41,020 bases of DNA from Comamonadaceae bacterium CD01. Lineage in GTDB: Bacteria > Pseudomonadota > Gammaproteobacteria > Burkholderiales > Burkholderiaceae_C. The first letter of the stretch is position 1, and each line of letters opens with the position of its first letter. The notes beneath the pieces were generated by a model. That model was not told the origin of the DNA, ran no database searches, and saw nothing but the letters and a program-made list of their open reading frames with translations. The position numbers and the translations under genes are program-made. Shown piece by piece: positions 1-8,496 of the stretch. Where the stretch lies: contig PGEI01000019.1 of NCBI GenBank assembly GCA_002894305.1, positions 1-41,020 on the forward strand. Reading direction: 5' to 3'.

Positions 1-63
1 CGTGCTACAGCACTGTCTGCGCTTCACCTTCGCGTACTCGATTGATATAGAAATGGAATTACA
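1..63. repeat. Left arm of a 63-bp inverted repeat at the window ends
   Basis: Bases 1-63 equal the reverse complement of 40943-41005 except at two positions (34 and 43). The arm is cut by the window edge, so the true repeat may be longer. It contains the near-palindrome GTGCTACAGCAC at 2-13. It lies beyond the gcvP terminator and covers no recognisable gene. A short open frame runs through it but resembles no protein family I know. It may be a multicopy dispersed element at which an assembly contig stopped. Confidence 0.9.
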
Positions 64-117
64 CCCATGTGCTGAACAAAGGCGGACGAGGGATTTTGAG
101 TCCGTTCGACGCCTTGT

Positions 118-147
118 AAAAAAACAAGGCCCGCATCGCGGGCCTTG
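118..147 (-). terminator. Rho-independent terminator of the gcv operon
   Basis: On the minus strand a perfect 10-bp stem (CAAGGCCCGC/GCGGGCCTTG, 3-base loop, 125-147) is followed by seven T (118-124). It starts 7 bases past the gcvP stop codon, as expected for the operon's end. Confidence 0.93.
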
Positions 148-153
148 GCAAAT

Positions 154-3039
154 TTACTCGAAGTCGCTCGTTGGCAAACAGCTGCAAAACAGATTGCGGT
201 CGCCGTAGACGTTGTCCACGCGGCCTACGGGCGCCCAGTATTTGTTCTGGCGCAGGCTGGCCAGCGGGTAGGCGGCCGCTTGGCGCGAGTAGGGGCGGGA
301 CCAGTCGCCTGCCAACAGGCTGTCGGCGGTGTGGGGGGCGTTCTTGAGCGGGTTGTCGTCCTGCGGCCAGGTGCCGTTTTCGATCTGGCGGATTTCTTCG
401 CGGATGGCGATCATCGCGTCGATGAAGCGATCCAGCTCCTGCAGGTCTTCGCTTTCCGTGGGCTCGACCATCAGCGTATTGGCCACCGGAAAGGACAGCG
501 TGGGTGCATGAAAACCGTAGTCGATCAGGCGCTTGGCCACGTCTTCGGCCATTACGCCGCTGGTTTCCTTGAACTGGCGCAGATCCAGGATGCACTCGTG
601 CGCCACGTGGCCGTTGGCGGATGCGTACAGCGTGGGGTAGTAATCCTTCAGGCGCACGCTGATGTAGTTGGCGCTCAGGATGGCGGCTTCGGTCGCGGCC
701 GTCAGGCCCTCGGCGCCCATCATGCGGATGTACATCCAGCTGATGGGCAGCACGGCGGCGTTGCCCAGCGGCGCTGCGCTGACGGCGCCCACCTTGCCTT
801 TGAGCCCCGCGGTGGCGTGGCTGGGCAGGTAGGGCACCAGGTCTTCGACGACGCAGACGGGGCCGACGCCCGGGCCGCCGCCGCCGTGGGGGATGCAGAA
901 GGTCTTGTGCAGGTTCAGGTGGCTGACGTCGCCGCCGAATTCGCCGGGCGCGGCCACGCCGACCAGGGCGTTCATGTTGGCGCCGTCCACGTATACGCGT
1001 CCGCCGTGGCGGTGCACGATCTGGCACAGCTCCTTGACGTGGGTCTCAAACACGCCGTGTGTGCTGGGGTAGGTGATCATCACGCAGGCCAGGTTGGCAC
1101 TGTGCTTTTCACACTGCGCCTGCAAGTCCTGCATGTCCACGTTGCCGTTCTCGTCGCACTTGGTCACCACCACCTGCATGCCCACCATCTGCGCGCTGGC
1201 CGGGTTGGTGCCGTGGGCGCTGCTGGGGATCAGGCAGATGTTGCGGTGCGCGTTGCCCTGGGCGGCGTGCCAGCCCTTGATGGCCAGCAGGCCGGCGTAC
1301 TCGCCCTGGCTGCCGGCGTTGGGCTGCAGGCTGACGCCGGCGTAGCCGGTGGCCTGGCACAGCCAGTCAGACAGCAGGCGATCGAGCTCGGCGTAACCGA
1401 CCAGCTGGTCTGCGGGGGCGAAGGGGTGCACCTGGGCAAACTCGGGCCAGGTGATGGGGATCATCTCGCTGGTGGCGTTGAGCTTCATGGTGCAGCTGCC
1501 CAGCGGGATCATGGTGCGGTCGAGTGCCAGGTCCTTGTCCGACAGCGCGCGGATGTAGCGCAGCATGGCCGTCTCGGAGTGGTGCGTGTTGAACACCGGG
1601 TGGGTTAGGAAGGTGCTGGTGCGCCGCAGGCTGGCCGGGATCAGGCTGGCCGCGCCTTCCAGGGCTTCTACGCTGGGCTGCGCCGCGTGGGGCGCCAGGG
1701 CTTGCCACAGCAGGGCCAGGTCGGCGCGGGTGCTGGTTTCGTCGAGTGAAATGCCCACGCACTGACTGCGCAGCAAACGCAGGTTGGCGCCAGCGGCCAG
1801 GGCGCGCTGCACGGCGGCCTGGGCGGCTTCGCTGCTGCCCAGGTCGATGGTGAGGGTGTCGAAGGCCGTGGCGTGCAGCGCAGGCAGGCCCAGCTGCTTC
1901 AAGCCTGCGGCCAGGATGGCGGTAAGGCGCGCGACGCGCTGGGCGATGCGCGCCAGGCCCGCCGGGCCGTGGTACACGGCGTACATGCTGGCGATGACGG
2001 CGGGCAATACCTGCGCAGTGCAGATGTTGGAGGTGGCTTTTTCGCGGCGGATGTGCTGCTCGCGCGTCTGCAGCGCCAGGCGGTAGGCGGGGGCGCCGTG
2101 CACGTCCACGCTGACGCCCACCAGGCGCCCGGGCAGGGAGCGCTTGAAACCGTCGCGGCAGGCCATATAGCCCGCGTGCGGGCCGCCCGCGCCCATGGGC
2201 ATGCCAAAGCGCTGGGTGGTACCGACAACGATGTCGGCGTCCATCTCGCCAGGTGACTTGAGCAGGGTCAGCGCCAGCAGGTCGGCGGCCAGGATGAGGG
2301 CCGCGCCCTTGCTGTGGATGAGTTCGGCGCTCATCTGCCAGTCGGCCAGCCAGCCGCTCGAACCCGGGTACTGGTTGAGGGCGGCGAAGTAGTCGTCCTG
2401 GCCGATGGCGGCCAGCCATTCGTCGCTGGAGTGGATGACCTTGACCGTGAAGCCCAGCGGCGCGGCGCGGGTCTGGATCACCTCGATGGTCTGCGGGTGG
2501 CAGTCGCCCGAGACGATGAAGACGTTGCCCTTGGCCTTGACGGAGCGGCGCGCCAGCGTCATGGCCTCGGCGGCGGCGGTGGCCTCGTCGAGCATCGACG
2601 CGTTGGCGATGTCCATGCCCGTGAGGTCGGTGACCATGGTCTGGAAGTTGACCAGCGCCTCCATGCGGCCCTGGCTGATCTCGGCCTGGTAGGGCGTGTA
2701 GGCGGTGTACCAGGCCGGGTTCTCCAGCACGTTGCGCAGGATGACGCCCGGCGTATGCGTGCCGTGGTAGCCCTGGCCGATGAAGCTTTTGAGGACTTTG
2801 TTCTTGCGGGCGATGGCCTTCAACTCGGCCAGTGCGTCGGTTTCGGTGCAGGCGGGCGGCAGTTGCATGGTGCTGGCGCGGGCAATGGAGCGCGGCACGA
2901 TGGACGCGACCAGCGACTGGCGCGAGGCCTCGCCGATGACGCTGAGCATGTGCGCCTCGTCGGCAGCGTCGATGCCGATGTGGCGGGGAATGAATTCACC
3001 GGCGTTTTCAAGCGCGGACAGGGGCAGGGCGGCAGTCAT
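154..3039 (-). CDS. gcvP: Glycine dehydrogenase (decarboxylating), P-protein
   Basis: This is the P-protein of the glycine cleavage system. It decarboxylates glycine through pyridoxal phosphate and passes the aminomethyl group to lipoylated GcvH in the cytoplasm. The 961 residues match the usual single-chain form of about 950-960. The PLP lysine is Lys712, in [16 protein letters not shown], next to the glycine-rich loop. The N-terminal half carries the family's RHIG and [11 protein letters not shown]-type motifs. The start is the ATG at 3039. It is the last gene of gcvT-gcvH-gcvP and is separated from gcvH by about 260 bases containing a pair of REP-like hairpins, so P-protein level may be set partly at that gap. 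A terminator follows at once. Confidence 0.98.
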   Translation of the reverse strand: MTAALPLSALENAGEFIPRHIGIDAADEAHMLSVIGEASRQSLVASIVPRSIARASTMQLPPACTETDALAELKAIARKNKVLKSFIGQGYHGTHTPGVILRNVLENPAWYTAYTPYQAEISQGRMEALVNFQTMVTDLTGMDIANASMLDEATAAAEAMTLARRSVKAKGNVFIVSGDCHPQTIEVIQTRAAPLGFTVKVIHSSDEWLAAIGQDDYFAALNQYPGSSGWLADWQMSAELIHSKGAALILAADLLALTLLKSPGEMDADIVVGTTQRFGMPMGAGGPHAGYMACRDGFKRSLPGRLVGVSVDVHGAPAYRLALQTREQHIRREKATSNICTAQVLPAVIASMYAVYHGPAGLARIAQRVARLTAILAAGLKQLGLPALHATAFDTLTIDLGSSEAAQAAVQRALAAGANLRLLRSQCVGISLDETSTRADLALLWQALAPHAAQPSVEALEGAASLIPASLRRTSTFLTHPVFNTHHSETAMLRYIRALSDKDLALDRTMIPLGSCTMKLNATSEMIPITWPEFAQVHPFAPADQLVGYAELDRLLSDWLCQATGYAGVSLQPNAGSQGEYAGLLAIKGWHAAQGNAHRNICLIPSSAHGTNPASAQMVGMQVVVTKCDENGNVDMQDLQAQCEKHSANLACVMITYPSTHGVFETHVKELCQIVHRHGGRVYVDGANMNALVGVAAPGEFGGDVSHLNLHKTFCIPHGGGGPGVGPVCVVEDLVPYLPSHATAGLKGKVGAVSAAPLGNAAVLPISWMYIRMMGAEGLTAATEAAILSANYISVRLKDYYPTLYASANGHVAHECILDLRQFKETSGVMAEDVAKRLIDYGFHAPTLSFPVANTLMVEPTESEDLQELDRFIDAMIAIREEIRQIENGTWPQDDNPLKNAPHTADSLLAGDWSRPYSRQAAAYPLASLRQNKYWAPVGRVDNVYGDRNLFCSCLPTSDFE

Positions 3040-3187
3040 GGGACCAATCTCGGGAAATCATCGAAAGGAATGAGTGTCAGGAAACCGACGTTGCGAGCCG
3101 GGCGCGGGGTATCCCGCACGGGGCATGCAACGCCGTTTGCGCGCGCCTTTCAAAGCGTGTTCACGATCTCTGTTTGACCATTTTTCC

Positions 3188-3269
3188 CGTCATGCCGGCG
3201 AAAGCCGGCATCCAGCGGCAACGCTTTCTTCACGGCGAGGGCTGGATACCGGCTTTCGCCGGTATGACG
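3188..3269. repeat. Inverted pair of REP-like hairpins between gcvH and gcvP
   Basis: Two arms in opposite orientation, about 3188-3216 and 3241-3269. Each arm is itself a hairpin: TGCCGGC-GAAA-GCCGGCA in the left arm and TACCGGC-TTTC-GCCGGTA in the right. The whole is a cruciform-capable element of the REP/BIME type common in intergenic DNA of proteobacteria. There is no T-tract after it, so it is more likely an mRNA-stability element or a mobile repeat (RAYT substrate) than a terminator. The rest of 3040-3302 shows no gene. Confidence 0.85.
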
Positions 3270-3302
3270 AAGACGGGCTGCGGCAGGATCGTGAGCAAGC
3301 TG

Positions 3303-3677
3303 TCAGGCGTTGGCAGCAAAGTCCTGGTAGGCGGCGGCGTCCAGCAGCGCGTCCAGTTCGGCGGCGTTGCTGAGCTTGACCTTGAAGAACCAGCCGGCGG
3401 CTTCCGGGTCGCTGTTGGCCAGCGACGGGTTGGCGCGCAGTTCTTCGTTGACCTCGACGACCTCGCCCGAGACGGGCATGTAGACGTCGGCGGCGGCCTT
3501 GACTGACTCGACCACGCCGGCCACGTCGCCCTGGGCGTAGGTCTTGCCCACTTCGGGCAGGTCGACGAAGACCACGTCGCCCAGCGCGTCCTGCGCGTGC
3601 ACGGTGATGCCGACGACGGTGGCTGCGGCGTCAGCGGCGTTGATCCACTCGTGGTCTTTGGAGAATTTGATGGTCAT
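3303..3677 (-). CDS. gcvH: Glycine cleavage system H protein
   Basis: This is the lipoyl carrier that shuttles the aminomethyl intermediate between GcvP, GcvT and the L-protein. It is 124 residues, normal for the family. The lipoylation lysine is Lys60 in the motif VVESVKAA. The ending, EAAGWFFKVKL followed by LLDAAAYQDF, is typical of GcvH. The ATG at 3677 is preceded by GGAG at a good distance. It lies between gcvT (94-base gap) and gcvP in the same direction, so it should be cotranscribed from the riboswitch-controlled promoter. Lipoyl synthesis genes and the L-protein are not in the window. Confidence 0.98.
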   Translation of the reverse strand: MTIKFSKDHEWINAADAAATVVGITVHAQDALGDVVFVDLPEVGKTYAQGDVAGVVESVKAAADVYMPVSGEVVEVNEELRANPSLANSDPEAAGWFFKVKLSNAAELDALLDAAAYQDFAANA

Positions 3678-3771
3678 GGCAATGGCTCCGAAAAAAGAAA
3701 AAGGTGGTGAGAAAGGCCCAGTGCCGCACTGTAGCGGCCCCGGCGCCCGCTATCGGCGTGAGCGCGAAAAA

Positions 3772-4899
3772 TCAGCCGCGGTGGTAGCGCGGTGGCAAGA
3801 ACGGGGTGCTGCTGACCTCCATGGCCACGGGCTTGCCACGCACGATGGCAAACAGCTCGGTGCCCACCTTGGCGTAGTCGGGCTGCACATAAGCCAGCGC
3901 GATCGGCTGGTTGAGCGTGGGCGCCAGCAAGCCACTGGTGACTTGGCCGACATGCTGGCCGTCCAGGTTCTCCAGCACCGCCGGCTCGCGCACCGGGATG
4001 CGTTCCTTGGCGATCAGGCCCACGCGCTTGCGCTCAAGCAGGCTGGGATCGTCGATTTGCGCGAGCACCTTCTCGGCGCCGGGAAATCCTCCGGCGCGCT
4101 CGCCACTGGTGCGGCGCACCTTCTGGATGGCCCAGTTGAGCCCCGCTTCGCTTGGCGTGGTGGTGGTATCGATGTCGTTGCCGTACAGGCACAGGCCGGC
4201 CTCCAGGCGCAGCGAGTTGCGCGCGCCCAGGCCGATGGGCGCCACCTCGGGCTGGGCCAGCAGCGCGCGGGCCAACTGCTCGGCCTTGTCGCCGGGTACC
4301 GAGATCTCGAAGCCGTCCTCGCCGGTGTAGCCGCTGCGGGTGATGAACAGCTGCGCGCCTTTCCAGTCAAAGGCGGCGCCGGTCATGAAGACCAGCTGCT
4401 CGGCACCGGGGACGATACGCGCCAGCACCGCGGCGGCCTGTGGGCCCTGCAGCGCCAGCAGGCCGTGGTCGGGCATCGTGACGATGTCGCAACGCCCGCC
4501 GATGCGTGCGCGGATGTGGGCGGTGTCGCCCACCTTGCACGCGCCGTTGACGATCAGAAACCAGGTGTGCTCGTCCTGGTGGAAGAACATCAAGTCGTCG
4601 ATCACGCCGCCGTCGTCGTTGAGCAGCAGGCCGTAGCGCTGCTTGCCCACGGGCAGGCCGATGACGTCGATGGGCATCAGGGTCTCCAGCGCGGCGGCGG
4701 CGTCGGGGCCGATCAGCTTGAGCTGGCCCATGTGCGAGACGTCGAACAGGCCGGCTTTCTCGCGCGTGTGCTGGTGCTCGGCCATCAGGCCGCTCTTGTA
4801 TTGCACCGGCATGGAATAGCCGGCAAACGGCACCATGCGCGCGCCCAGTTCCAGGTGCAGCGCGTTGAGCGGGGTGGTGAGGAGCTCGGTTGAGGACAA
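3772..4899 (-). CDS. gcvT: Aminomethyltransferase, T-protein
   Basis: T-protein of glycine cleavage. It transfers the one-carbon unit from GcvH to tetrahydrofolate, giving methylene-THF and ammonia. I choose the TTG at 4899 as start: GGAG lies about 8 bases before it, and the protein then begins with the family's usual S-T-x-L-x-x-T-P-L segment. This gives 375 residues, the normal size. An in-frame TTG at 4917 is possible but has no ribosome site. Visible family motifs are the folate-site VPFAGYSMPVQY, the FDVSHMGQ segment, SRSGYTGEDGFEI-like ITRSGYTGEDGFEI, and LEAGLCLYG. It is the first gene of the operon and directly follows the glycine riboswitch, so it should be switched on by glycine. 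Confidence 0.97.
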   Translation of the reverse strand: MSSTELLTTPLNALHLELGARMVPFAGYSMPVQYKSGLMAEHQHTREKAGLFDVSHMGQLKLIGPDAAAALETLMPIDVIGLPVGKQRYGLLLNDDGGVIDDLMFFHQDEHTWFLIVNGACKVGDTAHIRARIGGRCDIVTMPDHGLLALQGPQAAAVLARIVPGAEQLVFMTGAAFDWKGAQLFITRSGYTGEDGFEISVPGDKAEQLARALLAQPEVAPIGLGARNSLRLEAGLCLYGNDIDTTTTPSEAGLNWAIQKVRRTSGERAGGFPGAEKVLAQIDDPSLLERKRVGLIAKERIPVREPAVLENLDGQHVGQVTSGLLAPTLNQPIALAYVQPDYAKVGTELFAIVRGKPVAMEVSSTPFLPPRYHRG

Positions 4900-4954
4900 G
4901 TCGGTTCTCCAGGGCAAATGCGGGCCACGGCGCTGCCGCCATGGTGTTTGCCCT

Positions 4955-5162
4955 GCTGTCCTCTTTACCTGAGAGATTCACCCGATGCGATGCGGGTTTG
5001 CTCCTTCGGTGGGCGCGTGCCGCGTGGCGCGGCGCCTCTCTCCAGCAAGGAAACGCCCGCGTTGCCGCAGGCGTGTCGCCAGTCCTTTTGCCTGAGCGTT
5101 TGGCTGGTGTGCCTGCGCCTTCGGCGGCCGATCCGCTGGGAATGCGGGCCTGCTCTCTCCTG
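4955..5162 (-). promoter_or_regulatory. Tandem (two-aptamer) glycine riboswitch before gcvT
   Basis: On the minus strand, two successive copies of the glycine aptamer are visible. The first starts at 5160 with GGAGAGAGC, then CCGAAGG and CTCAGGCAAAAGGAC. The second starts near 5046 with GGAGAGAG, then CCGAAGG and CTCTCAGGTAAAGAGGAC, ending near 4957. These are the diagnostic conserved blocks of the family, and the gene downstream is gcvT, its classic target. Glycine binding usually activates expression. No separate terminator hairpin with a T-tract lies between aptamer 2 and the gcvT start, so control at translation initiation or through aptamer-linker pairing is more likely than simple attenuation; that last point is inference. 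Confidence 0.97.
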
Positions 5163-5171
5163 ACTGGGCGG

Positions 5172-5177
5172 ATTCTA
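5172..5177 (-). promoter_or_regulatory. Probable -10 box of the gcv promoter
   Basis: TAGAAT on the minus strand, in the context GGTTAGAATCC, lies about 12 bases before the first riboswitch aptamer. That places a transcription start just upstream of the aptamer. I see no good -35 box at 17 bases, so the promoter may need an activator. Confidence 0.5.
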
Positions 5178-5387
5178 ACCAACTGGAATCGCTGCGCATG
5201 GTCTTTTTGCGGGGGAAGCCTTGGGCAGGCGCAGGTGCACCAGCGTCAATCGCGGCGAGGTGCCGCTCCCACGGTGGCAGTTGCGCCAGCGGATGGGCAG
5301 GCGACAGCGGGTGCGCGCCGATTGCCGCACAATGCCAGCCATTGCGTATTTCTCAGGTTTGCGCACCACGCGGCCTGCCTACACACC

Positions 5388-6473
5388 ATGCCCCCTAACG
5401 ATATTGCCCAGCCAGCGCCGCTGGTTTACCCCTGTGGCGACGCGCCCGCCGTGGGCCAGACCAAGCAAGTGGCCGACGGCGTGTGGTGGCTGCGGATGCA
5501 GCTGCCGTTCGCGCTGGACCACATCAACTTGTGGGCGCTGCGCGACGGCGACGGCTGGACGCTGGTGGACACCGGCATCTGGTCGACCGAGACGGCCGAC
5601 GCCTGGCGCCAGCTCTTTGCCGGCGTGCTGCAGGGGCCGGTGCACCGCGTGATCGTCACGCACATGCATCCCGACCACATCGGGATGGCCGGATGGCTCA
5701 CGCGCAAGTTCGACTGCCGACTGTGGATCAGCCGCCAGGAGTATTTGAGCTGCCGCACGCTGGTGACCGACACCGGGCGCGAGGCACCCGACGACGCGAT
5801 CGCCTTTTACCGCCGCGCCGGCTACTGCGACGAGGCCATCGAGACTTACCGCACGCGCTTCGGGCATTTCGGCAAGATGATTTACTCGGTGCCCGACAGC
5901 TACCGGCGCCTGATGGATCGCGAGGAGATCACCATTGGCGCGCACCGCTGGCGCGTCGTCATCGGCACCGGGCATTCGCCCGAGCACGCCAGCCTGTACT
6001 GCCCGCAGCTGAAGGTGCTGATCTCTGGCGACCAGGTGCTGCCGCGGATCTCCTCGAACGTGTCGGTGCACCCGATCGAGCCCGACGCCAACCCGCTGGC
6101 CGACTGGATCGCGTCGCTGGACACGATGGAGCAGGCGGTGCCGGACGACGTACTGGTGCTGCCGGCGCACAACGAGCCGTTTCGCGGCCTGCATGCGCGC
6201 CTTGACGCGCTGCGCGGCAGTGCCCACCGGGGGCTGGAGCGCCTGCGCGAGCGCCTGGCCCAGCGTCCGCAGCGCGTGGTCGACGTGTTCGATGCGCTGT
6301 TCGGCCGCCCCATCGCCCAGGACAAGCCCCAGCTGCTGGGTCTGGCAGCGGGCGAGGGCGTTGCCCACCTCAACTACCTTGTGGCCCGCGGCGAGGTGGT
6401 TGCTACGCAGGGCGGGGATGGTTGCACCTGGTACCAGCTGGCGCAGGGCGGCGCGGACAGGGCTGCGGCCTGA
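5388..6473 (+). CDS. Metallo-beta-lactamase-fold hydrolase
   Basis: A 361-residue MBL-fold enzyme, probably a di-metal hydrolase in the cytoplasm. The metal motif THMHPDHIG gives His92, His94, Asp96 and His97. Further ligand candidates are His196/His200 in GTGHSPEH, Asp215 in ISGDQVLP, and the His of LPAHNEPF. The C-terminal helices are extended, as in the glyoxalase-II-like/MBL proteins that act on thioesters or lactones, but the substrate cannot be read from sequence. The reading frame is open far upstream, but similarity to the family begins after the ATG at 5388, and the upstream part overlaps the riboswitch. No clear ribosome site precedes this start. It is transcribed away from the gcv operon and stands alone. 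Confidence 0.9.
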   Translation: MPPNDIAQPAPLVYPCGDAPAVGQTKQVADGVWWLRMQLPFALDHINLWALRDGDGWTLVDTGIWSTETADAWRQLFAGVLQGPVHRVIVTHMHPDHIGMAGWLTRKFDCRLWISRQEYLSCRTLVTDTGREAPDDAIAFYRRAGYCDEAIETYRTRFGHFGKMIYSVPDSYRRLMDREEITIGAHRWRVVIGTGHSPEHASLYCPQLKVLISGDQVLPRISSNVSVHPIEPDANPLADWIASLDTMEQAVPDDVLVLPAHNEPFRGLHARLDALRGSAHRGLERLRERLAQRPQRVVDVFDALFGRPIAQDKPQLLGLAAGEGVAHLNYLVARGEVVATQGGDGCTWYQLAQGGADRAAA

Positions 6474-6662
6474 GATTCTGTTTCCGTAGAAGGCAAGCCC
6501 TCTGGCCTATGGTGTCCTTGTCGTAATCAGCGTCGGTGCAACATCCATCGACCAGAGGGTTGGTCTCCTACGGCCGTCGTACCTGACCGTGGGAACGGCG
6601 CCCTCACCGCGATGGGGGCATTCCCGTAGTCTGCCCACAGGCCCACGCAGGGCCATGCAAGC
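6474..6662. other. Convergent gene gap, unidentified sequence
   Basis: 189 bases between the ends of the MBL hydrolase and dctM. I see no gene and no obvious T-tract terminator. A long-range inverted repeat is present: CCCTCTGG at 6498-6505 and CCAGAGGG at 6552-6559. The stretch does not look like the surrounding coding DNA and could be a decayed mobile-element end or a structured RNA. Confidence 0.4.
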
Positions 6663-7940
6663 CTATTTCCCGTAAACCACGTCGCGCAGATACAGCGACA
6701 GCTCGGGCACGTAGGTGATGACCATCAGGCAGGCCAGGATCACCGCGACGAAGGGCAGCAGGTGGCCGACGATGCGGTCGAGCGACAGCCGCGCCACGGT
6801 GCAGGTGGCAAACAGGTTGACGCCGAATGGCGGCGTGATCATGCCCAGCGCCAGGTTGACGACCATGATCAGCCCGAAGTGCACCGGGTCGACGCCGAAG
6901 TGCGCGGCCACCGGCGCCAGGATGGGGCCGAGCACGATGATGGCGGCGCTGGTCTCGATGAACATGCCGATCACGAATAGCGCGGCGTTGACGCCCAGCA
7001 GGAAATAGGTGGGTGATTGCAATACCTGCTCCAGCCAGCGGCCGATGGCGTCGGGCACGCCTGCGCGCGTGATCAGGAAGGCGAACAGCCCGGCGTTGGC
7101 AATGATGAACATGATCACCGCCGACGACAGCGCCGACTTCTTCAGTACGCCGTACAGGTCGCGCACGCCGATCTCGCGGTAGATCAGCATGCCGACGATG
7201 AGCGCGTAGAACACCGCGACGGCCGAGGCCTCGGTGGGCGTGAAGATACCGCCGTAGATGCCGCCCAGGATGATGACCGGCATCAAGAGCGCCCAGCCGG
7301 CCTGCCACGTCGACTTGAGCAGCGGCATGCGGCCGCGGCCGTCGTGCTTGCCCCAGCCCCGGATCTTGCAGGTGATCCACACGAACAGCATCAGCGCGCC
7401 GCCGATCAGCACGCCCGGGCCGAAGCCGGCGATGAACAGCTCGCCGATCGATACCTCGGCCGCCACGCCGTACAGAATCATCGGGATGGATGGCGGCACG
7501 ATCACGCCCAGCTCCGCGCTGGTCGCCTGCAGCGCGGCGGCATAGGTGACCGGGTAGCCGTGCTTGACCAGCGCCGGGATCAGGATGGCGCCAATCGCGA
7601 ACGTGGTGGCGACCGATGAACCCGAGACGGCCGCGAAGATCATGCAGGTCAGCACGCAGGTCATCGGCAGGCCGCCCTGCACGCCGCCGACCAGGCTCTT
7701 GGCAAACTCGACCAGGCGGCGCGAGATGCCGCCGGCCTCCATCAGGTTGCCCGCCAGGATGAAGAAGGGGATGGCCGCCAGTGGAAATTTGTTGACCGCG
7801 CCAAACATCTCCTTGACCGCGATCAGCATGTTGGCGTTGGCCAGCTGGATGCCCAGAATGGCCGACAGGCCGATCGAGACGGCCACAGAGATCGACAGCG
7901 CAAAGCACAGCGCCATCGTGCCAATCATTGCGCCGGTCAT
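6663..7940 (-). CDS. dctM: TRAP transporter large membrane subunit DctM
   Basis: This is the large membrane subunit of a TRAP transporter, the part that carries substrate together with sodium across the inner membrane. It has 425 residues and about 12 hydrophobic segments. Family features include the N-terminal GLSAILGIQLANANML region, FFILAGNLMEAGGISRRLVEFA, and VSGSSVATTFAIGAILIPALVKHGYP. The ATG at 7940 overlaps the dctQ stop codon (ATGA) and follows GGAG, so translation is coupled to dctQ. The substrate is decided mainly by DctP and cannot be named. The product ends with YLRDVVYGK. Confidence 0.95.
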   Translation of the reverse strand: MTGAMIGTMALCFALSISVAVSIGLSAILGIQLANANMLIAVKEMFGAVNKFPLAAIPFFILAGNLMEAGGISRRLVEFAKSLVGGVQGGLPMTCVLTCMIFAAVSGSSVATTFAIGAILIPALVKHGYPVTYAAALQATSAELGVIVPPSIPMILYGVAAEVSIGELFIAGFGPGVLIGGALMLFVWITCKIRGWGKHDGRGRMPLLKSTWQAGWALLMPVIILGGIYGGIFTPTEASAVAVFYALIVGMLIYREIGVRDLYGVLKKSALSSAVIMFIIANAGLFAFLITRAGVPDAIGRWLEQVLQSPTYFLLGVNAALFVIGMFIETSAAIIVLGPILAPVAAHFGVDPVHFGLIMVVNLALGMITPPFGVNLFATCTVARLSLDRIVGHLLPFVAVILACLMVITYVPELSLYLRDVVYGK

Positions 7941-8431
7941 TGGGCGGTCTCCAGTTCCATGCGGCGCGGGTCGATCAGGTTGCCGACGATGCCGGGGATG
8001 CAGAACAGGCCGCCGGCCGGTACCGCCAGATAGGCCCAGAACATCGACACCGACTCCAGCCCTGCCATGGTCTGCACGCTGGCGCGCCGGGCGTAGTCCC
8101 AGCCCCACCAGATCAGGATGGCGATGAGCGTGAGCGACGCCAGGCACACCACCCATTCGAGCACGCGGCGCAGGCGCGGCGGGCTCCAGCGGTAGAGCAC
8201 GTCGACGCTGATCATCGCGCCCTGGCGGAACGCCATCGGGATGGCCAGAAAGATCATCCAGATCAGTGAGAAGCGGATCAGGACTTCAGTCCATTCGGCC
8301 GGACTTTCAAACACGAAGCGCATCAGGATCTGGAACATGCCCAGTGCGGACGCGATGGCCAGCATGGCGCAGGCGAGGGCCATTGCGATTCCCGAACTCC
8401 AGCGCTCGCAGGCTAGGAAGAGAGATTTCAT
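7937..8431 (-). CDS. dctQ: TRAP transporter small membrane subunit DctQ
   Basis: The small, four-helix membrane subunit that pairs with DctM. From the ATG at 8431 it has 164 residues. Four hydrophobic stretches are visible, with the family motif LMRFVFESPAEWTEVLIRFSLIWMIFLA and a following IPMAFRQGAMISVDVLYR. An in-frame upstream extension to 8470 would run through the intergenic hairpin and is not credible. No strong ribosome site is seen before 8431. It lies between dctP, from which a strong hairpin separates it, and dctM, which it overlaps by 4 bases. Confidence 0.94.
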   Translation of the reverse strand: MKSLFLACERWSSGIAMALACAMLAIASALGMFQILMRFVFESPAEWTEVLIRFSLIWMIFLAIPMAFRQGAMISVDVLYRWSPPRLRRVLEWVVCLASLTLIAILIWWGWDYARRASVQTMAGLESVSMFWAYLAVPAGGLFCIPGIVGNLIDPRRMELETAQ

Positions 8432-8445
8432 TTTTCTGTACGAAA

Positions 8446-8476
8446 ACGCCCGTGGGCCGGCGTGGCCCACGGGCGT
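8446..8476 (-). terminator. Strong hairpin between dctP and dctQ
   Basis: Perfect 13-bp stem (ACGCCCGTGGGCC and its complement, 5-base loop) followed on the minus strand by TTTTCG. It lies 20 bases after the dctP stop and 14 bases before the dctQ start. It is probably a partial terminator or RNA-stabilising hairpin that keeps the binding protein in excess over the membrane subunits. Confidence 0.75.
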
Positions 8477-8496
8477 GTTTCAAATCACCAATGCAT

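Noticed and set aside
60-125. tRNA-like stretch (GGACTCAAAATCC on the minus strand) beside the left repeat
   Set aside because: It resembles a Leu tRNA anticodon arm, but no acceptor, D or T arms can be built around it.
4890-5387. N-terminal extension of the MBL hydrolase
   Set aside because: The frame is open but lies over the antisense of the glycine riboswitch and has no homology; the family begins at the ATG at 5388.
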